This document shows, piece by piece, positions 33,846-41,943 of a stretch of 64,000 bases of DNA. Each line of letters starts with the position of its first letter. Position 1 is the first letter of the stretch. Below the pieces are notes generated by a model, which saw only the letters and a list, made by a program, of their open reading frames with translations, was not told where the DNA came from and made no database searches. The stretch spans positions 1 through 64,000 of the forward strand of contig NZ_PGVG01000012.1 of the NCBI RefSeq assembly GCF_002795245.1, given 5' to 3'. The position numbers and the translations under genes are program-made. Source of the DNA: Bradyrhizobium forestalis (GTDB lineage: Bacteria > Pseudomonadota > Alphaproteobacteria > Rhizobiales > Xanthobacteraceae).

Positions 33846-34080
33846 CGTCATTGCGAGCGCAGCGACTTGTCCGCCGAAGCCTTTGGCGAAGGCGGAAGCA
33901 ATCCAGTTTCCCTCCGCGGCAACCCTGCTCGTTCCGTCATCCTGAGGTGTGAGGCGTGCGACGCAACGCGTCGTATGCCGAGCCTCGAAGGATGAACGGC
34001 CGGGATGCAGCCGGGCCGTCGCCCTTCGAGGCTCTCCACGCGACGCGTTGCGTCGCATGGAGAGCACCTCAGGGTGACGG
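33846..34080. repeat. Composite palindromic repeat (CGTCATTGCGAGCG unit plus CCTGAGG unit)
   Basis: The first part (CGTCATTGCGAGCG to GGCGGAAGCAATCCAG) is related to the spacer word at 952. The second part reads ATCCTGAGGTGTGAGGCGTG...GCCTCGAAGGATGAACGGCC and is mirrored by CCTTCGAGGCTCTCC...CACCTCAGGGTGACG, a classic intergenic palindrome. No gene is seen here. Confidence 0.6.
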
Positions 34081-34120
34081 TGATGGATAGGTGCTCGCGG
34101 CATTGGTCTCGATTTCCAAA

Positions 34121-34723
34121 CAACAGACACACCTTCGCATTCTCGCGGCGCATCTCGCCCGAGTTTTGCTTCAATGCCTTGCCCCCAATGAAAGAGGGCG
34201 CAGGGAAGGCCGGGAGCCGGCTGGCACCCGCGGTCCACTGTGCGAAAGTTGGCAGTCAGAAAATCTGCACAGCGGCATACAGGTGTAGCCAGGACATCCC
34301 GGCCTTCCCTGCGCAGTGGTTTTACGGCTTATGTCGTGCTCTCCTCGGGGAGCGATGCACTATTGCCCCCGTCGCCTTGCGGATGGCTGATGCACGTGCC
34401 CGGTCGGGCCGCCACATCACCGCAACACTTGGCGCACAGACCCCGGGCGCCAGGACCACACGATTTTGCCGTACGCGAACCGCACCTGTCGTTGGCACGA
34501 GGTCTTCGCTCACAGTCGCCTGCCCTGCGAAGCTTTTCGCGCCGGTGCAACTCACGTCCACCGCCGCCCAGCCCGCGTTCGTGACGATCGCGATACGCCC
34601 CTCTTCCTTGGGCCGGGTTGCGGCGATAAATACGTGATTTCCGAATTTCGGTAAAGGGGAATATTTTTGCCGTGGCGGATTGACCCATGGCTTGCGTGTT
34701 TTGCCCGACGGGCAACGCAAGGG
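34121..34723 (-). repeat. Dispersed composite repeat, copy B (inverted relative to copy A)
   Basis: Read on the minus strand, this segment follows 9154-9696 almost from end to end, with the same order of landmarks and small insertions (for example extra bases around the GCCAAGTGTTGCGGTGATG region). It also includes the CATAAGCCGTAAAACCACTG word and the TACCGAAATTCGGAA word. Open frames differ from copy A, which argues against a coding role. Confidence 0.8.
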
Positions 34724-34784
34724 TTGGCGGCTGGGCCGCTGACGCACGAAGGCCCACCGCCCGCTGGCCTCACGTCACGCGGCC

Positions 34785-35063
34785 TTACCAGCGATATCTG
34801 CCGGTCAGCGTGCCGTTGTTGTTGCCGCCAGGGCCGACATCGCCCTGTGTCGAGCTCGGGGTTGGATGGTTGGTGCCGTTGAACGCGCCGTAGGGCCCCG
34901 CGACGTCAGGATAGTACGCGCGCGGTTGAACCGGCTCGTAAGGGGCCGTGCGGTCCCAGCCCGCGCGCGGTCCGTTCCAGTCGTAGCCTTGCGCCGAGGC
35001 CGCCGCGGTGCCCGCGACGAGCGATGCCGCGATCAGGCAGAGGAGTTTCGACTTGTTCTGCAT
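34785..35063 (-). CDS. Small secreted protein, unknown function
   Basis: The 92-residue product has a signal peptide (MQNKSKLLCLIAASLVAGTA, cut after ASA) and a Tyr/Pro/Gly/Asn-rich mature part: QGYDWNGPRAGWDRTAPYEP, then PDVAGPYGAFNGTNHP, ending in NNNGTLTGRYRW. The upstream minus-strand GGAGCATCTCCAATG context gives a plausible ribosome site. Such proteins are common and unexplained in Bradyrhizobiaceae. Confidence 0.72.
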   Translation of the reverse strand: MQNKSKLLCLIAASLVAGTAAASAQGYDWNGPRAGWDRTAPYEPVQPRAYYPDVAGPYGAFNGTNHPTPSSTQGDVGPGGNNNGTLTGRYRW

Positions 35064-35248
35064 TGGAGATGCTCCTTGCTTGCGTGGGGGCCAACGGCTG
35101 CACTAAGGGAGCGTTCCGGACCTATGGGCCGGCGAGCGATCAACTCCGATCAACTGGATATGAGGCGCGTGCCGCGGAACGAAGTGGCTGAAATGAGACG
35201 CGAATTCCGGGCGTTCTGCCGCACCCTGTTCCCAGTTAAACCTGTGCC

Positions 35249-35267
35249 TTAACCAATAATTAATTAT
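35249..35267. promoter_or_regulatory. CtrA-like box (TTAA-N7-TTAA) and AT-rich palindrome
   Basis: TTAA at 35249-35252 and TTAA at 35260-35263 are separated by exactly 7 bases, matching the core TTAA-N7-TTAA of CtrA binding sites. The overlapping 12-mer ATAATTAATTAT (35256-35267) is a perfect palindrome, unusual in such GC-rich DNA. It lies 80-100 bases upstream of the secreted-protein gene at 35348 and could serve that gene. Confidence 0.45.
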
Positions 35268-35347
35268 ACGTTTGCGGGCGGGCGACAGCCCGGCCTAGCC
35301 TCTCGCGGGGAGCCGCTATCGCAAGCCAAACGAGTGTGGTGCGTATC

Positions 35348-35797
35348 ATGATTGCCAGATCACATGGGGCGTTGTTCGCCTCGCTCAGCGCAGCCGCGCT
35401 GCTCCTTAGCTCCGGTGACAGTTTTGCCAGACCCGCTGGCGCTGCGGCGCCCGGCGTCGTGACCGCTGTCGCCCCGCCGGTTGCGTCACGCCCGCCGATC
35501 GGTCCGGGCGCCCGGTTCCACCGCCGCAGCGCTCCGTGGGTCTATTGGCCGGGCGGCGGCGGCTTCTTCTACGACGGCGCCGGCTACAGCCAGCCCTTCG
35601 TCGATGCCGGCCAGCCGCTCTCCACCGACGTGCGCTACACCTACACCTACGATGTTCCCTGGGACTGGACGCATCGCTATCCGCCGAACGTCGTGCCGTC
35701 CGACCGGCCCTATGTACCGAGCTGCCCGACGGAGCAGGTGACGGTGCCCGGCCGCGGCGGCAGCGAGCACACCGTCAACATCATGCGTTGCTACTGA
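35348..35797 (+). CDS. Secreted protein of unknown function
   Basis: The 149-residue product starts MIARSHGALFASLSAAALLL with a signal peptide cut near SFA-RPAG. The mature part has Pro/Ala-rich and aromatic segments: RRSAPWVYWPGGGGFFYDGA, YTYTYDVPWDWTHRYPPN and a C-terminal CPTEQVTVPGRGGSEHTVNI with MRCY. Two cysteines near the end could pair. I chose 35348 (ATG) over the tandem GTG codons at 35336 and 35339. The function is unknown. Confidence 0.7.
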   Translation: MIARSHGALFASLSAAALLLSSGDSFARPAGAAAPGVVTAVAPPVASRPPIGPGARFHRRSAPWVYWPGGGGFFYDGAGYSQPFVDAGQPLSTDVRYTYTYDVPWDWTHRYPPNVVPSDRPYVPSCPTEQVTVPGRGGSEHTVNIMRCY

Positions 35798-35840
35798 ACC
35801 AAAGCGGGATGGGGTTAGGTTGAATCGATGCGGGCCGAGT

Positions 35841-35980
35841 GGTTCACCTCTCCCGTAGGGAGAGGTCGGATCGCATCGAAGATGCGATCCGGGTGAGGGG
35901 TTTCGGTTCTCACCGTGCGCTGCGGCCCCTCACCCGGATTGCTACGCAATCCGACCTCTCCCCTCCGGGGAGAGGTGACC
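35841..35980. repeat. Palindromic intergenic repeat (CTCTCCC family), copy 3
   Basis: The unit opens GGTTCACCTCTCCCGTAGGG, passes through GATGCGATCCGGGTGAGGGG, and is mirrored by CCCCTCACCCGGATTGC and CCTCTCCCCTCCGGGGAGAG. It belongs with the copies at 11527 and 12605 and fills the convergent gap before the GNAT gene. Confidence 0.75.
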
Positions 35981-36013
35981 CGACCAGCCGATCGAGCCTC
36001 ATTTCATCGCGCT

Positions 36014-36856
36014 TTAGCCCAGCTCGAAGCTGGTGACGCCGAAGACGCGGTCGATGCGCAGCGGCGGGATCGGCCCCGTGTACATCCGCGCCGTCTCGAA
36101 CACCGGCTTGAGGCCGAGCTCCTCGGCGAGCGCGATTCCGACGGCATTGACGGCGGGGACATCGAGGAAGACCTCGCCGCCGCCCGCGCTTGCGAACAAG
36201 GCCTGCACAACCGCCTCCGCGGCCGCGCGATCGTCGGCGACGAGCGGGCCGATCTTGTAGCCCGTCCGGCATGGACGGATCACGCCCCATGCAGCGAGCC
36301 TGCCGTCGCGCAGCAATGCACGGCCAACATGGCCGGGTGTGTTGATCCAGGCACGCAGGAAGGCGGTGCGCCGGGCCGGGAAGACGGTTGCATCATCGGC
36401 TTCAACAATTGCAAGCGGGATCTTATCGAGGGCGACGACCTCGGCAGACGGTTTCGGCGGCACGGTCACGATGCCGCCATAGCGGATATTGGCGTAAGCG
36501 AGCTGGAAGCCGGACTTCTTGTAATTGTCCTGCTGCGCCACGACGCCGTCGAGCCCGATCACGCGAGTGCTCGCATGCGCGATCGCCGCGTTCCAGATGC
36601 GCAGGCCGTGGCCGCTGCCGCGAAAACTCTCGCGCACGATGTAGAAGCCGAGGAAGGCGAAGCGGTCGTCATAATTGACGCAGGAGACGGTCGCGACCGG
36701 CTCGCCGTCGATCTCGCCGACGAGGAAGCCTTGCACATCGGGGATCGCGAAGCAGGCGGCATCGGCAAGGCCCGGATTCCAACCCTCCGCCGCGGCCCAG
36801 TCGATGGCGACGGTGATCTCCTCGGGGCGCAAGCTGCGGATCTGCAAATCGCTCAT
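36014..36856 (-). CDS. GNAT-family acetyltransferase with C-terminal extension
   Basis: The 280-residue protein has an N-terminal GNAT domain (IRSLRPEEITVAIDWAAAEG to about residue 130) with the acetyl-CoA loop signature IVRESFRGSGHGLRIWNAAI, and a second half (about 140-280) with LGLKPVFETARMYTG, which resembles the YitH/HsdA-type second GNAT module. The acceptor substrate is unknown. It is divergent from the SDR gene at 36958, with about 100 bases between them. Confidence 0.85.
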   Translation of the reverse strand: MSDLQIRSLRPEEITVAIDWAAAEGWNPGLADAACFAIPDVQGFLVGEIDGEPVATVSCVNYDDRFAFLGFYIVRESFRGSGHGLRIWNAAIAHASTRVIGLDGVVAQQDNYKKSGFQLAYANIRYGGIVTVPPKPSAEVVALDKIPLAIVEADDATVFPARRTAFLRAWINTPGHVGRALLRDGRLAAWGVIRPCRTGYKIGPLVADDRAAAEAVVQALFASAGGGEVFLDVPAVNAVGIALAEELGLKPVFETARMYTGPIPPLRIDRVFGVTSFELG

Positions 36857-36957
36857 GACGAACGCTCTCGACCATGGACCTGCCGACGGGGCCGGCTGTA
36901 GAAGGCCTCATGATAGGCCGAGCCCGCGGCTCGCCTCAACTCAAGGGATGACTGGTC

Positions 36958-37662
36958 ATGGCAGCAGAGAAGGTTGCTCTCGTTACCGCCGGCGGCAGCG
37001 GCATGGGGGCGGGGGCTGCGCGGCGGCTGGCAGCGGACGGGTTTCGCGTCGCGATTCTGTCGTCGTCGGGCAAGGGCGAGGCGCTGGCTGCCGAGCTCGG
37101 CGGGCTCGGCGTCACCGGCTCGAACCAGTCGAACGATGATCTGAAGCGCCTCGTCGACGCTGCGATGGCGAAGTGGGGACGGATCGACGTGCTCGTCAAC
37201 AGCGCCGGCCACGGGCCGCGCGCGCCCATCACCGAGATCACCGACGAGCAGTGGCATACCGGTCTCGACACCTATCTGCTCAACGTGATCCGTCCGACGC
37301 GGCTGGTGACGCCGCTGATGCAGGCACAGCAGGGCGGCGCCATCATCAACATCTCGACGGCCTGGGCGTTCGAGCCGAGCGCGATGTTCCCGACCTCGGC
37401 GGTGTTCCGCGCCGGCCTTGCCGCCTTCACCAAGATCTTCACCGACACATACGCCGCAGACAACATTCGCATGAACAACGTCCTGCCGGGCTGGATCGAC
37501 AGCCTGCCGCAGCAGGACGCGCGTCGCGACAGCGTGCCGATGAAGCGCTACGGCAAGGTCGAGGAGATCGCCGCGACGGTCTCGTTCCTGGCGTCCGACG
37601 GCGCGGCCTACATCACCGGCCAGAACATCCGTGTCGACGGCGGACTGACACGCTCGGTCTGA
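36958..37662 (+). CDS. SDR-family protein with substituted catalytic Tyr and Lys
   Basis: The 234-residue protein keeps a Rossmann core: VALVTAGGSGMGAGAARRL, VLVNSAGHGPRAP and the C-terminal ITGQNIRVDGGLTRS. Where the YxxxK motif should be it has Phe150-Arg-Ala-Gly-Leu154 (SAVFRAGLAAFTK), so the catalytic Tyr and Lys are both missing. The Ser region INISTAWAFEP is also longer than usual. It may bind nucleotide without classical dehydrogenase chemistry, or use different residues. NVLPGWIDSLP and PMKRYGKVEEIA follow the usual SDR pattern. The role is unknown. Confidence 0.85.
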   Translation: MAAEKVALVTAGGSGMGAGAARRLAADGFRVAILSSSGKGEALAAELGGLGVTGSNQSNDDLKRLVDAAMAKWGRIDVLVNSAGHGPRAPITEITDEQWHTGLDTYLLNVIRPTRLVTPLMQAQQGGAIINISTAWAFEPSAMFPTSAVFRAGLAAFTKIFTDTYAADNIRMNNVLPGWIDSLPQQDARRDSVPMKRYGKVEEIAATVSFLASDGAAYITGQNIRVDGGLTRSV

Positions 37663-37931
37663 CATACGCAAACTCGAATTAGTTGGCGCCGCCTTGTCGT
37701 GATGCGACGCGGGTGCGCGTTGCGCGCCGCTGATGATGTTGGCGCGTGGCTCCCGAGCCACACTCGTCATCCGTTTCCATGACGTGGGCGCGCACTACGT
37801 CACAGTCCGTATGAACTTCGCCGCAGCCCAAGACGTTGCGGGGCCATAGCCCTATTCCCCGACCTGCGCCGGCTGCCTTCCGCCCGCGCGCATTCGAAAC
37901 GCGTGTTTGACGCGTGGGCAAGGAGACTGGA

Positions 37932-38759
37932 ATGAAGAAGTTTTTGCTGGCGGTCGCATCGCTCGTGCTCGGCACCGCCTCCGTGCAGGCCGCCGACCTC
38001 GCGGCGCGCTACACCAAGGCGCCGGCGATGTCGGCGGCTTATGACTGGACCGGCTTCTATGTCGGCGCCAATGTCGGCGGGCAGTGGGGCAGCGCCGATC
38101 CGACCACCTCGACGGTGTTCTCGCCGACCGGCTATTTCGCCACCAGCAGCGTGCCGGCCATCAACACAGTCGGCGCCCAGAGCGCCAACAGCTCAAGCGT
38201 CACCGGCGGTTTCACCGCCGGCTACAACTGGCAGCTCAACCGCGCCGTGCTCGGCCTCGAAGGCGACATCAACTATTTCGGATTCAAGGGCAGTGCGACC
38301 GGCTCGGCGCTCTATCCCTGCTGCGCTCCGACGGGCTTTACGGTGTCCTCCTCGGTTTCGGCCGATTGGCTCGCGACCATCCGCGGCCGCATCGGCTTCC
38401 TCGCCGCTCCGGCCTGGCTGCTCTATGCCACGGGCGGCGCCGCCATCGCCGAGGTGAAGGGCAATTTCAACTTCACCGACACTTTCGCACCCGCGACGGA
38501 ATCTGCGGCGATTCGCGATACGCGCGTCGGCTGGACCGCGGGCGTCGGCACCGAATATGCGTTCGGCGGCGGCTGGTCGCTGAAGGCCGAATATCTCCAT
38601 GTCGATCTCGGCCGCGCCAGCACGACCAGCACGAACCTTGCTGCCTTCGGCGCCGCATTTCCGAGCAACGTCTACACCCACTCGGTCGACATCAAGTCGG
38701 ACATCGTGCGTGTCGGCGTGAACTACAAGTTCGGCGGAGCTGTCGTCGCCAGGTATTGA
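37932..38759 (+). CDS. Outer-membrane beta-barrel protein (Omp25/RopB/Omp31 family)
   Basis: The 275-residue protein has a signal peptide (MKKFLLAVASLVLGTASVQA) followed by ADLAARYTKAP and the classic AYDWTGFYVGANVGGQWGSA opening. GYNWQLNRAVLGLEGDINYF lies mid-barrel, and the last strand SDIVRVGVNYKFGGAVVARY ends with an aromatic residue as expected for BAM-mediated insertion. AAGGAGA is just upstream of the ATG. The family forms an eight-stranded barrel important for envelope integrity. Confidence 0.9.
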   Translation: MKKFLLAVASLVLGTASVQAADLAARYTKAPAMSAAYDWTGFYVGANVGGQWGSADPTTSTVFSPTGYFATSSVPAINTVGAQSANSSSVTGGFTAGYNWQLNRAVLGLEGDINYFGFKGSATGSALYPCCAPTGFTVSSSVSADWLATIRGRIGFLAAPAWLLYATGGAAIAEVKGNFNFTDTFAPATESAAIRDTRVGWTAGVGTEYAFGGGWSLKAEYLHVDLGRASTTSTNLAAFGAAFPSNVYTHSVDIKSDIVRVGVNYKFGGAVVARY

Positions 38760-38786
38760 GCTTCATCCCGTTCCGGATCTGGCGTG

Positions 38787-38813
38787 GAAAGCCCCGGCTC
38801 TGCCGGGGCTTTC
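38787..38813 (+). terminator. Terminator of the outer-membrane barrel gene
   Basis: GAAAGCCCCGGC and GCCGGGGCTTTC form a perfect 12-bp stem with a 3-base loop, followed by TGTTTTG. It begins 28 bases past the stop codon. Confidence 0.88.
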
Positions 38814-38824
38814 TGTTTTGAAGC

Positions 38825-40006
38825 TCAGTCGCCGTGTGAGGCGACCAGATGCGCCAGCGCGGGCAGGATCCTGTAGCGCGCGATCTCGTGCGGGTACTCG
38901 CCGCGATTGGCGAGCAGGACGATGCCGATCCGTCGCGCCGGCACGAGGCCGATGTAGCCGGAGGCATTGTTGAGGCCGCCCGGCTTGTCGACGACGGTGA
39001 TGCCGGGCAGGCGCACCGTCTCCCAGGCCATGCCTTGCCCGAACTTCTCGTCGATTCGGAAGCACTCGCGCTGCGTCATCCGCAGCGCTTCGCGCAGATG
39101 CGGATCGATCGCCCGGCCGCCGACGCAGGCTGCCACGAAACTTGCGAGATTCCGTACAGAAGAGAACATCTGGCCGGTGCCGGAGAAATCAAAATAGCTC
39201 TGCTGGTCGCCGATCGGGCCGATCGCCATGCCCTGATCCGAATAGCCCTGGACCGCGCGCTGCATCGAGGCCGCGTCCATGATGGCGCGATTGTCTTCAC
39301 CGCGTTCGGGGACGCAGGTCGCGGTCATGCCGAGTGGCCCAAGGATGCGTTGTTCGAGCAGGGTCGCGATCGGCATGCCGTAGCGGCGCTCGAGCACGAG
39401 CTGAAGCAGCACGTAGCCGGCATGGGTGTAGACGCGCTGTCGGCCGGGCGCCACGCCGGGGGCCGGAGCGAAGGCGTTCAGCATGGCGATGAACTGCTCG
39501 CGATTGTACTGCTCGTTCGGCCACGGCGGATGGTCGGTCTGCAGCAGCAGCCCCGAGGTGTGCGTGACCAGCTCGCCGACAGTGACGCGGCGGATGTAGT
39601 CGCCGGTCAGCTCGGGAAGGTGTTTCGGCAGGCGATCGTCGAGCCGCAGTTCGCCGCGCAGCGCACCGATCGCCACGAGGGTCGCCTCGAACGGCTTTCG
39701 CAAGGAGGCGAGATTGAACAGCGTATCCGGCGTCACCGGTCGTTTGGCGGCATCATCGGCGAAACCGTAGCCGAAGAACTCGACATGGCGGCCGGCATAG
39801 AGCGCGGCGGCGAGGCCGCCTGCATGGTCCGGTGAAGCGGTCGGTGCCAGCTCGCTGGCGACGATGTCGCGCATCTGCGCGATCATGTCGGAATCCGCGG
39901 ATGCGCGGCGCGGGCCCGCAAGCCCAACGGCAAGCGGAAGCAGGGCCGCCTTCGCGAGGGCCCTCCGGCTGATCGAAACAGGTCGTGGCGCGACAAAAGG
40001 AGACAC
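38825..40006 (-). CDS. Serine hydrolase (class C beta-lactamase/penicillin-binding-like)
   Basis: The 393-residue protein begins with a Tat-like leader (SISRRALAKAALLPLAVGLAG). The nucleophile motif SxxK is Ser101-Leu-Arg-Lys104 in FNLASLRKPF. The YxN motif is altered to Tyr193-Thr-His in RVYTHAGYVLL. A later DKPGGLNNASGYIGLVPAR fits the C-terminal HxG/KTG region. Such exported enzymes include esterases, peptidases and D-aminopeptidases, so antibiotic hydrolysis should not be assumed. It is not in an obvious operon. Confidence 0.87.
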   Translation of the reverse strand: MSPFVAPRPVSISRRALAKAALLPLAVGLAGPRRASADSDMIAQMRDIVASELAPTASPDHAGGLAAALYAGRHVEFFGYGFADDAAKRPVTPDTLFNLASLRKPFEATLVAIGALRGELRLDDRLPKHLPELTGDYIRRVTVGELVTHTSGLLLQTDHPPWPNEQYNREQFIAMLNAFAPAPGVAPGRQRVYTHAGYVLLQLVLERRYGMPIATLLEQRILGPLGMTATCVPERGEDNRAIMDAASMQRAVQGYSDQGMAIGPIGDQQSYFDFSGTGQMFSSVRNLASFVAACVGGRAIDPHLREALRMTQRECFRIDEKFGQGMAWETVRLPGITVVDKPGGLNNASGYIGLVPARRIGIVLLANRGEYPHEIARYRILPALAHLVASHGD

Positions 40007-40142
40007 GTGATGTGATGAACGGATCGCCGGCGCCCCGTCGCCAGTCCTATCCGCAAAATGCGGTCTGCCTCAATTCACAATCGCGCGCTGAAGGTTCCTG
40101 ATTTGAAGCGCGAGAGATGCAGCATCATCGCGCCTCAGGTTG

Positions 40143-40214
40143 TTGTTCAAGCATGATCTTGTCGGAAAACCGCTTCGCGCTGACGCGGCCCTCCGGGTCC
40201 GGATCAGGCTCTAG
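40143..40214. repeat. Dispersed AGCATGATC-type inverted repeat at a gene end
   Basis: AGCATGATC near 40150 and GATCAGGCT near 40203 are the outer arms (one mismatch) around CGGAAAACCGCTTCGCGC. I recall GCATGATCTTxTCGGAAAACC as a frequent repeat in Bradyrhizobium and Rhodopseudomonas spacers. The unit ends on the stop codon of the double-barrel gene at 40211-40213 and may act as a terminator. Confidence 0.6.
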
Positions 40215-41701
40215 CCGCCGCCGAGCTTGTAGTTCACGCCCACCCGGATGACGTCGTTGCGCACGGTGGACCTCGTTCCCATGGTCGGGAAGCCGGGATC
40301 CGTCGTCGCAAACGTGTGATCGATGCTGCCGAGGTCGAAATGGAGATATTCGATCTTCCCGGTCCAGTTGCCGAATAGCCAGGCCTCGACGCCGCCGCCA
40401 GCGACCCAGCCACCCTTGGTCTGCTTGAAATTGGAGGTGTAGACGGCGGCGCCGGAGAACACGTCGGTTTCCTCGACCTCGGCCCATGCGCCGCCCGCCG
40501 TGACGAACAGCAGATAGCCGCGGTCGGCATAGCCGAGCCGGCCGCGCACGGTGGCGAGCCAGTTGAAGCGTTGCGAGACGGTCTCGATGGGACCGCCAGC
40601 CGTGAAGCAGCTCATGGCGCAGGCTGTGTCCTTCTGGCCGCTCCATTGCGCGTCACCCTCGACGCCGAGCACGACATGGCCGGTCTGCCAGTTGTAGCCG
40701 AGCTGTCCGCCGCCGAGCGCGCCCTGTGGCGACACCTTCTGCGGCGCGAACGAGGAGATGTAATGCGTGAGCTCGCCAGGCTGAGGTGCAACTGCCGGGT
40801 CGAAATACTTGAATTCCCGGAACGAGGTGTTGCCGACGCCATAGCCGCCGTTGAGACCGCCATACACACCGGTCCAGCGCCACGCATTCGCGGCCGGATC
40901 GACCGGCAGAGGAGCCGTGGCCTGCGTATTGAACAGCCGGTAGTTCAGGCCGACACGGACGATGTTGTCGGTGACATGGCTGTTCACGGTATTCGTGACG
41001 TCGAAGGGCAGGAGACCCGCCCCGGTGGCGATGCGTGTCGTCGTGGTCGTCGGCGAGAAATCGAGATGCAGATATTCGAACTTCACGGTCCAGTTCTGCC
41101 AGAGCCGTCCCTCGATGCCGCCGCCGAATACCCAGCCGGCAACGGTATTCCTCACCGTGGACGAGGCGACGGAATCGTCGAACTGAGCTGTTGCGGTCTC
41201 GCGGATGCCGGCCCAGGCGCCGCCGCCTGTCACGTAGAGCAGGTAGCCGGCATTGGCGAGGCCGAGGCGCGCACGCGCCGTCGTGAACCATTCCAGCTCG
41301 TGGCGCACGCGCACGGCGCCGACTTCCGCGTTGAAGTTTTGAATGCACTCGAAGCCGCCGCAGCCGGAATCGCGCTGGCCGCTCCATTGGGCATCGCCCT
41401 CGAGCCCCAGCACCCAGCGGCCGACCTGCCAGTTATATCCGAGCTGGCCTCCGAAGATTCCGCCGGTCGGCAGGACGCGGCCCGGGCCGACCTGGACTTG
41501 CGGCCCGCCGGCGAACGCCTGATCGAACGTGTCGCGGCCAAAACTGTAGCCGGCATTGACGCCGCCATAGAGGCCGCTCCAGCTCCAGGGATCGGGCGGC
41601 GGCGCCTTGTACTTGACGGGAAGATCGGCAGCGGACGCGCCAAATGCCGACGCCAGCAGGATCACCGCTCCCAAGCCAATCCGGATCACTTGCATCATCA
41701 T
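40211..41701 (-). CDS. Outer-membrane protein with two tandem beta-barrel domains
   Basis: The 496-residue protein has a signal peptide (MMMQVIRIGLGAVILLASAF, cut near ASA-ADLPV). It then carries two full Omp25-type barrels in one chain. Barrel 1 is about residues 39-256 (WSGLYGGVNAGYSFG to DNIVRVGLNYRLF), and barrel 2 is about 273-493 (WRWTGVYGGLNGGYGVG to NDVIRVGVNYKLG). Both include matching QLGYNWQ, VLG-EGDAQWSGQ and WTxKxEYLHxDxS segments, so the gene arose by duplication and fusion. Each half contains a cysteine pair in the same loop (DSGCGGFEC, DTACAMSC). Barrel 1 ends with a strand that would normally be the C-terminus. The start is one of three tandem ATG codons. Confidence 0.9.
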   Translation of the reverse strand: MMMQVIRIGLGAVILLASAFGASAADLPVKYKAPPPDPWSWSGLYGGVNAGYSFGRDTFDQAFAGGPQVQVGPGRVLPTGGIFGGQLGYNWQVGRWVLGLEGDAQWSGQRDSGCGGFECIQNFNAEVGAVRVRHELEWFTTARARLGLANAGYLLYVTGGGAWAGIRETATAQFDDSVASSTVRNTVAGWVFGGGIEGRLWQNWTVKFEYLHLDFSPTTTTTRIATGAGLLPFDVTNTVNSHVTDNIVRVGLNYRLFNTQATAPLPVDPAANAWRWTGVYGGLNGGYGVGNTSFREFKYFDPAVAPQPGELTHYISSFAPQKVSPQGALGGGQLGYNWQTGHVVLGVEGDAQWSGQKDTACAMSCFTAGGPIETVSQRFNWLATVRGRLGYADRGYLLFVTAGGAWAEVEETDVFSGAAVYTSNFKQTKGGWVAGGGVEAWLFGNWTGKIEYLHFDLGSIDHTFATTDPGFPTMGTRSTVRNDVIRVGVNYKLGGG

Positions 41702-41875
41702 TCCCAGGTCTGGCTGAGGACGCCGCCACTCGCGGCAGATGGAATCGAAGAAGCCGTACCGTGCCATTTCAGCACATCGACTTGCTTGCCGGTGTAACCG
41801 GGCCGCCACAATCCCAGGTAATTCATCGCGCCGACCGCACCGGCCGGAGCCTTGCGTGGGGATCGGCAGATTTCA

Positions 41876-41893
41876 CTTAGCTGTGTGGCTAAC
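41876..41893. promoter_or_regulatory. ArsR operator site 1
   Basis: CTTAGC-TGTGTG-GCTAAC is a near-perfect inverted repeat with 6-base arms and a 6-base spacer. It ends 5 bases upstream of the -35 hexamer of the ArsR promoter and shares its arms with site 2, whose centre lies 50 bases downstream. Confidence 0.65.
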
Positions 41894-41898
41894 AATTA

Positions 41899-41927
41899 TT
41901 GACGCGGCCAAGTGCGTCGCCTATAGT
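41899..41927 (+). promoter_or_regulatory. Promoter of the arsR-SRPBCC operon
   Basis: TTGACG (41899-41904), a 17-base spacer and TATAGT (41922-41927) form a near-consensus sigma-70 promoter. Initiation about 7 bases past the -10 would fall on or next to the ATG at 41935. No Shine-Dalgarno sequence is present, so the message is probably leaderless. Confidence 0.7.
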
Positions 41928-41943
41928 TAGCTACATGGCTAAC
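41926..41943. promoter_or_regulatory. ArsR operator site 2, overlapping the start codon
   Basis: GTTAGC-TACATG-GCTAAC is a perfect inverted repeat with 6-base arms and the same spacing as site 1. It overlaps the end of the -10 element and the ATG, where a bound repressor would block initiation. Confidence 0.7.

Noticed and set aside
34005..34637. Open frames within the 34 kb repeat as real genes
   Set aside because: The frames overlap on both strands and the homologous copy at 9154-9696 keeps the DNA similarity but not the same frames.
38825..40006. Beta-lactamase resistance gene
   Set aside because: SxxK is present, but YxN is altered to YTH and the fold is shared by many esterases and peptidases, so a resistance role is not supported.
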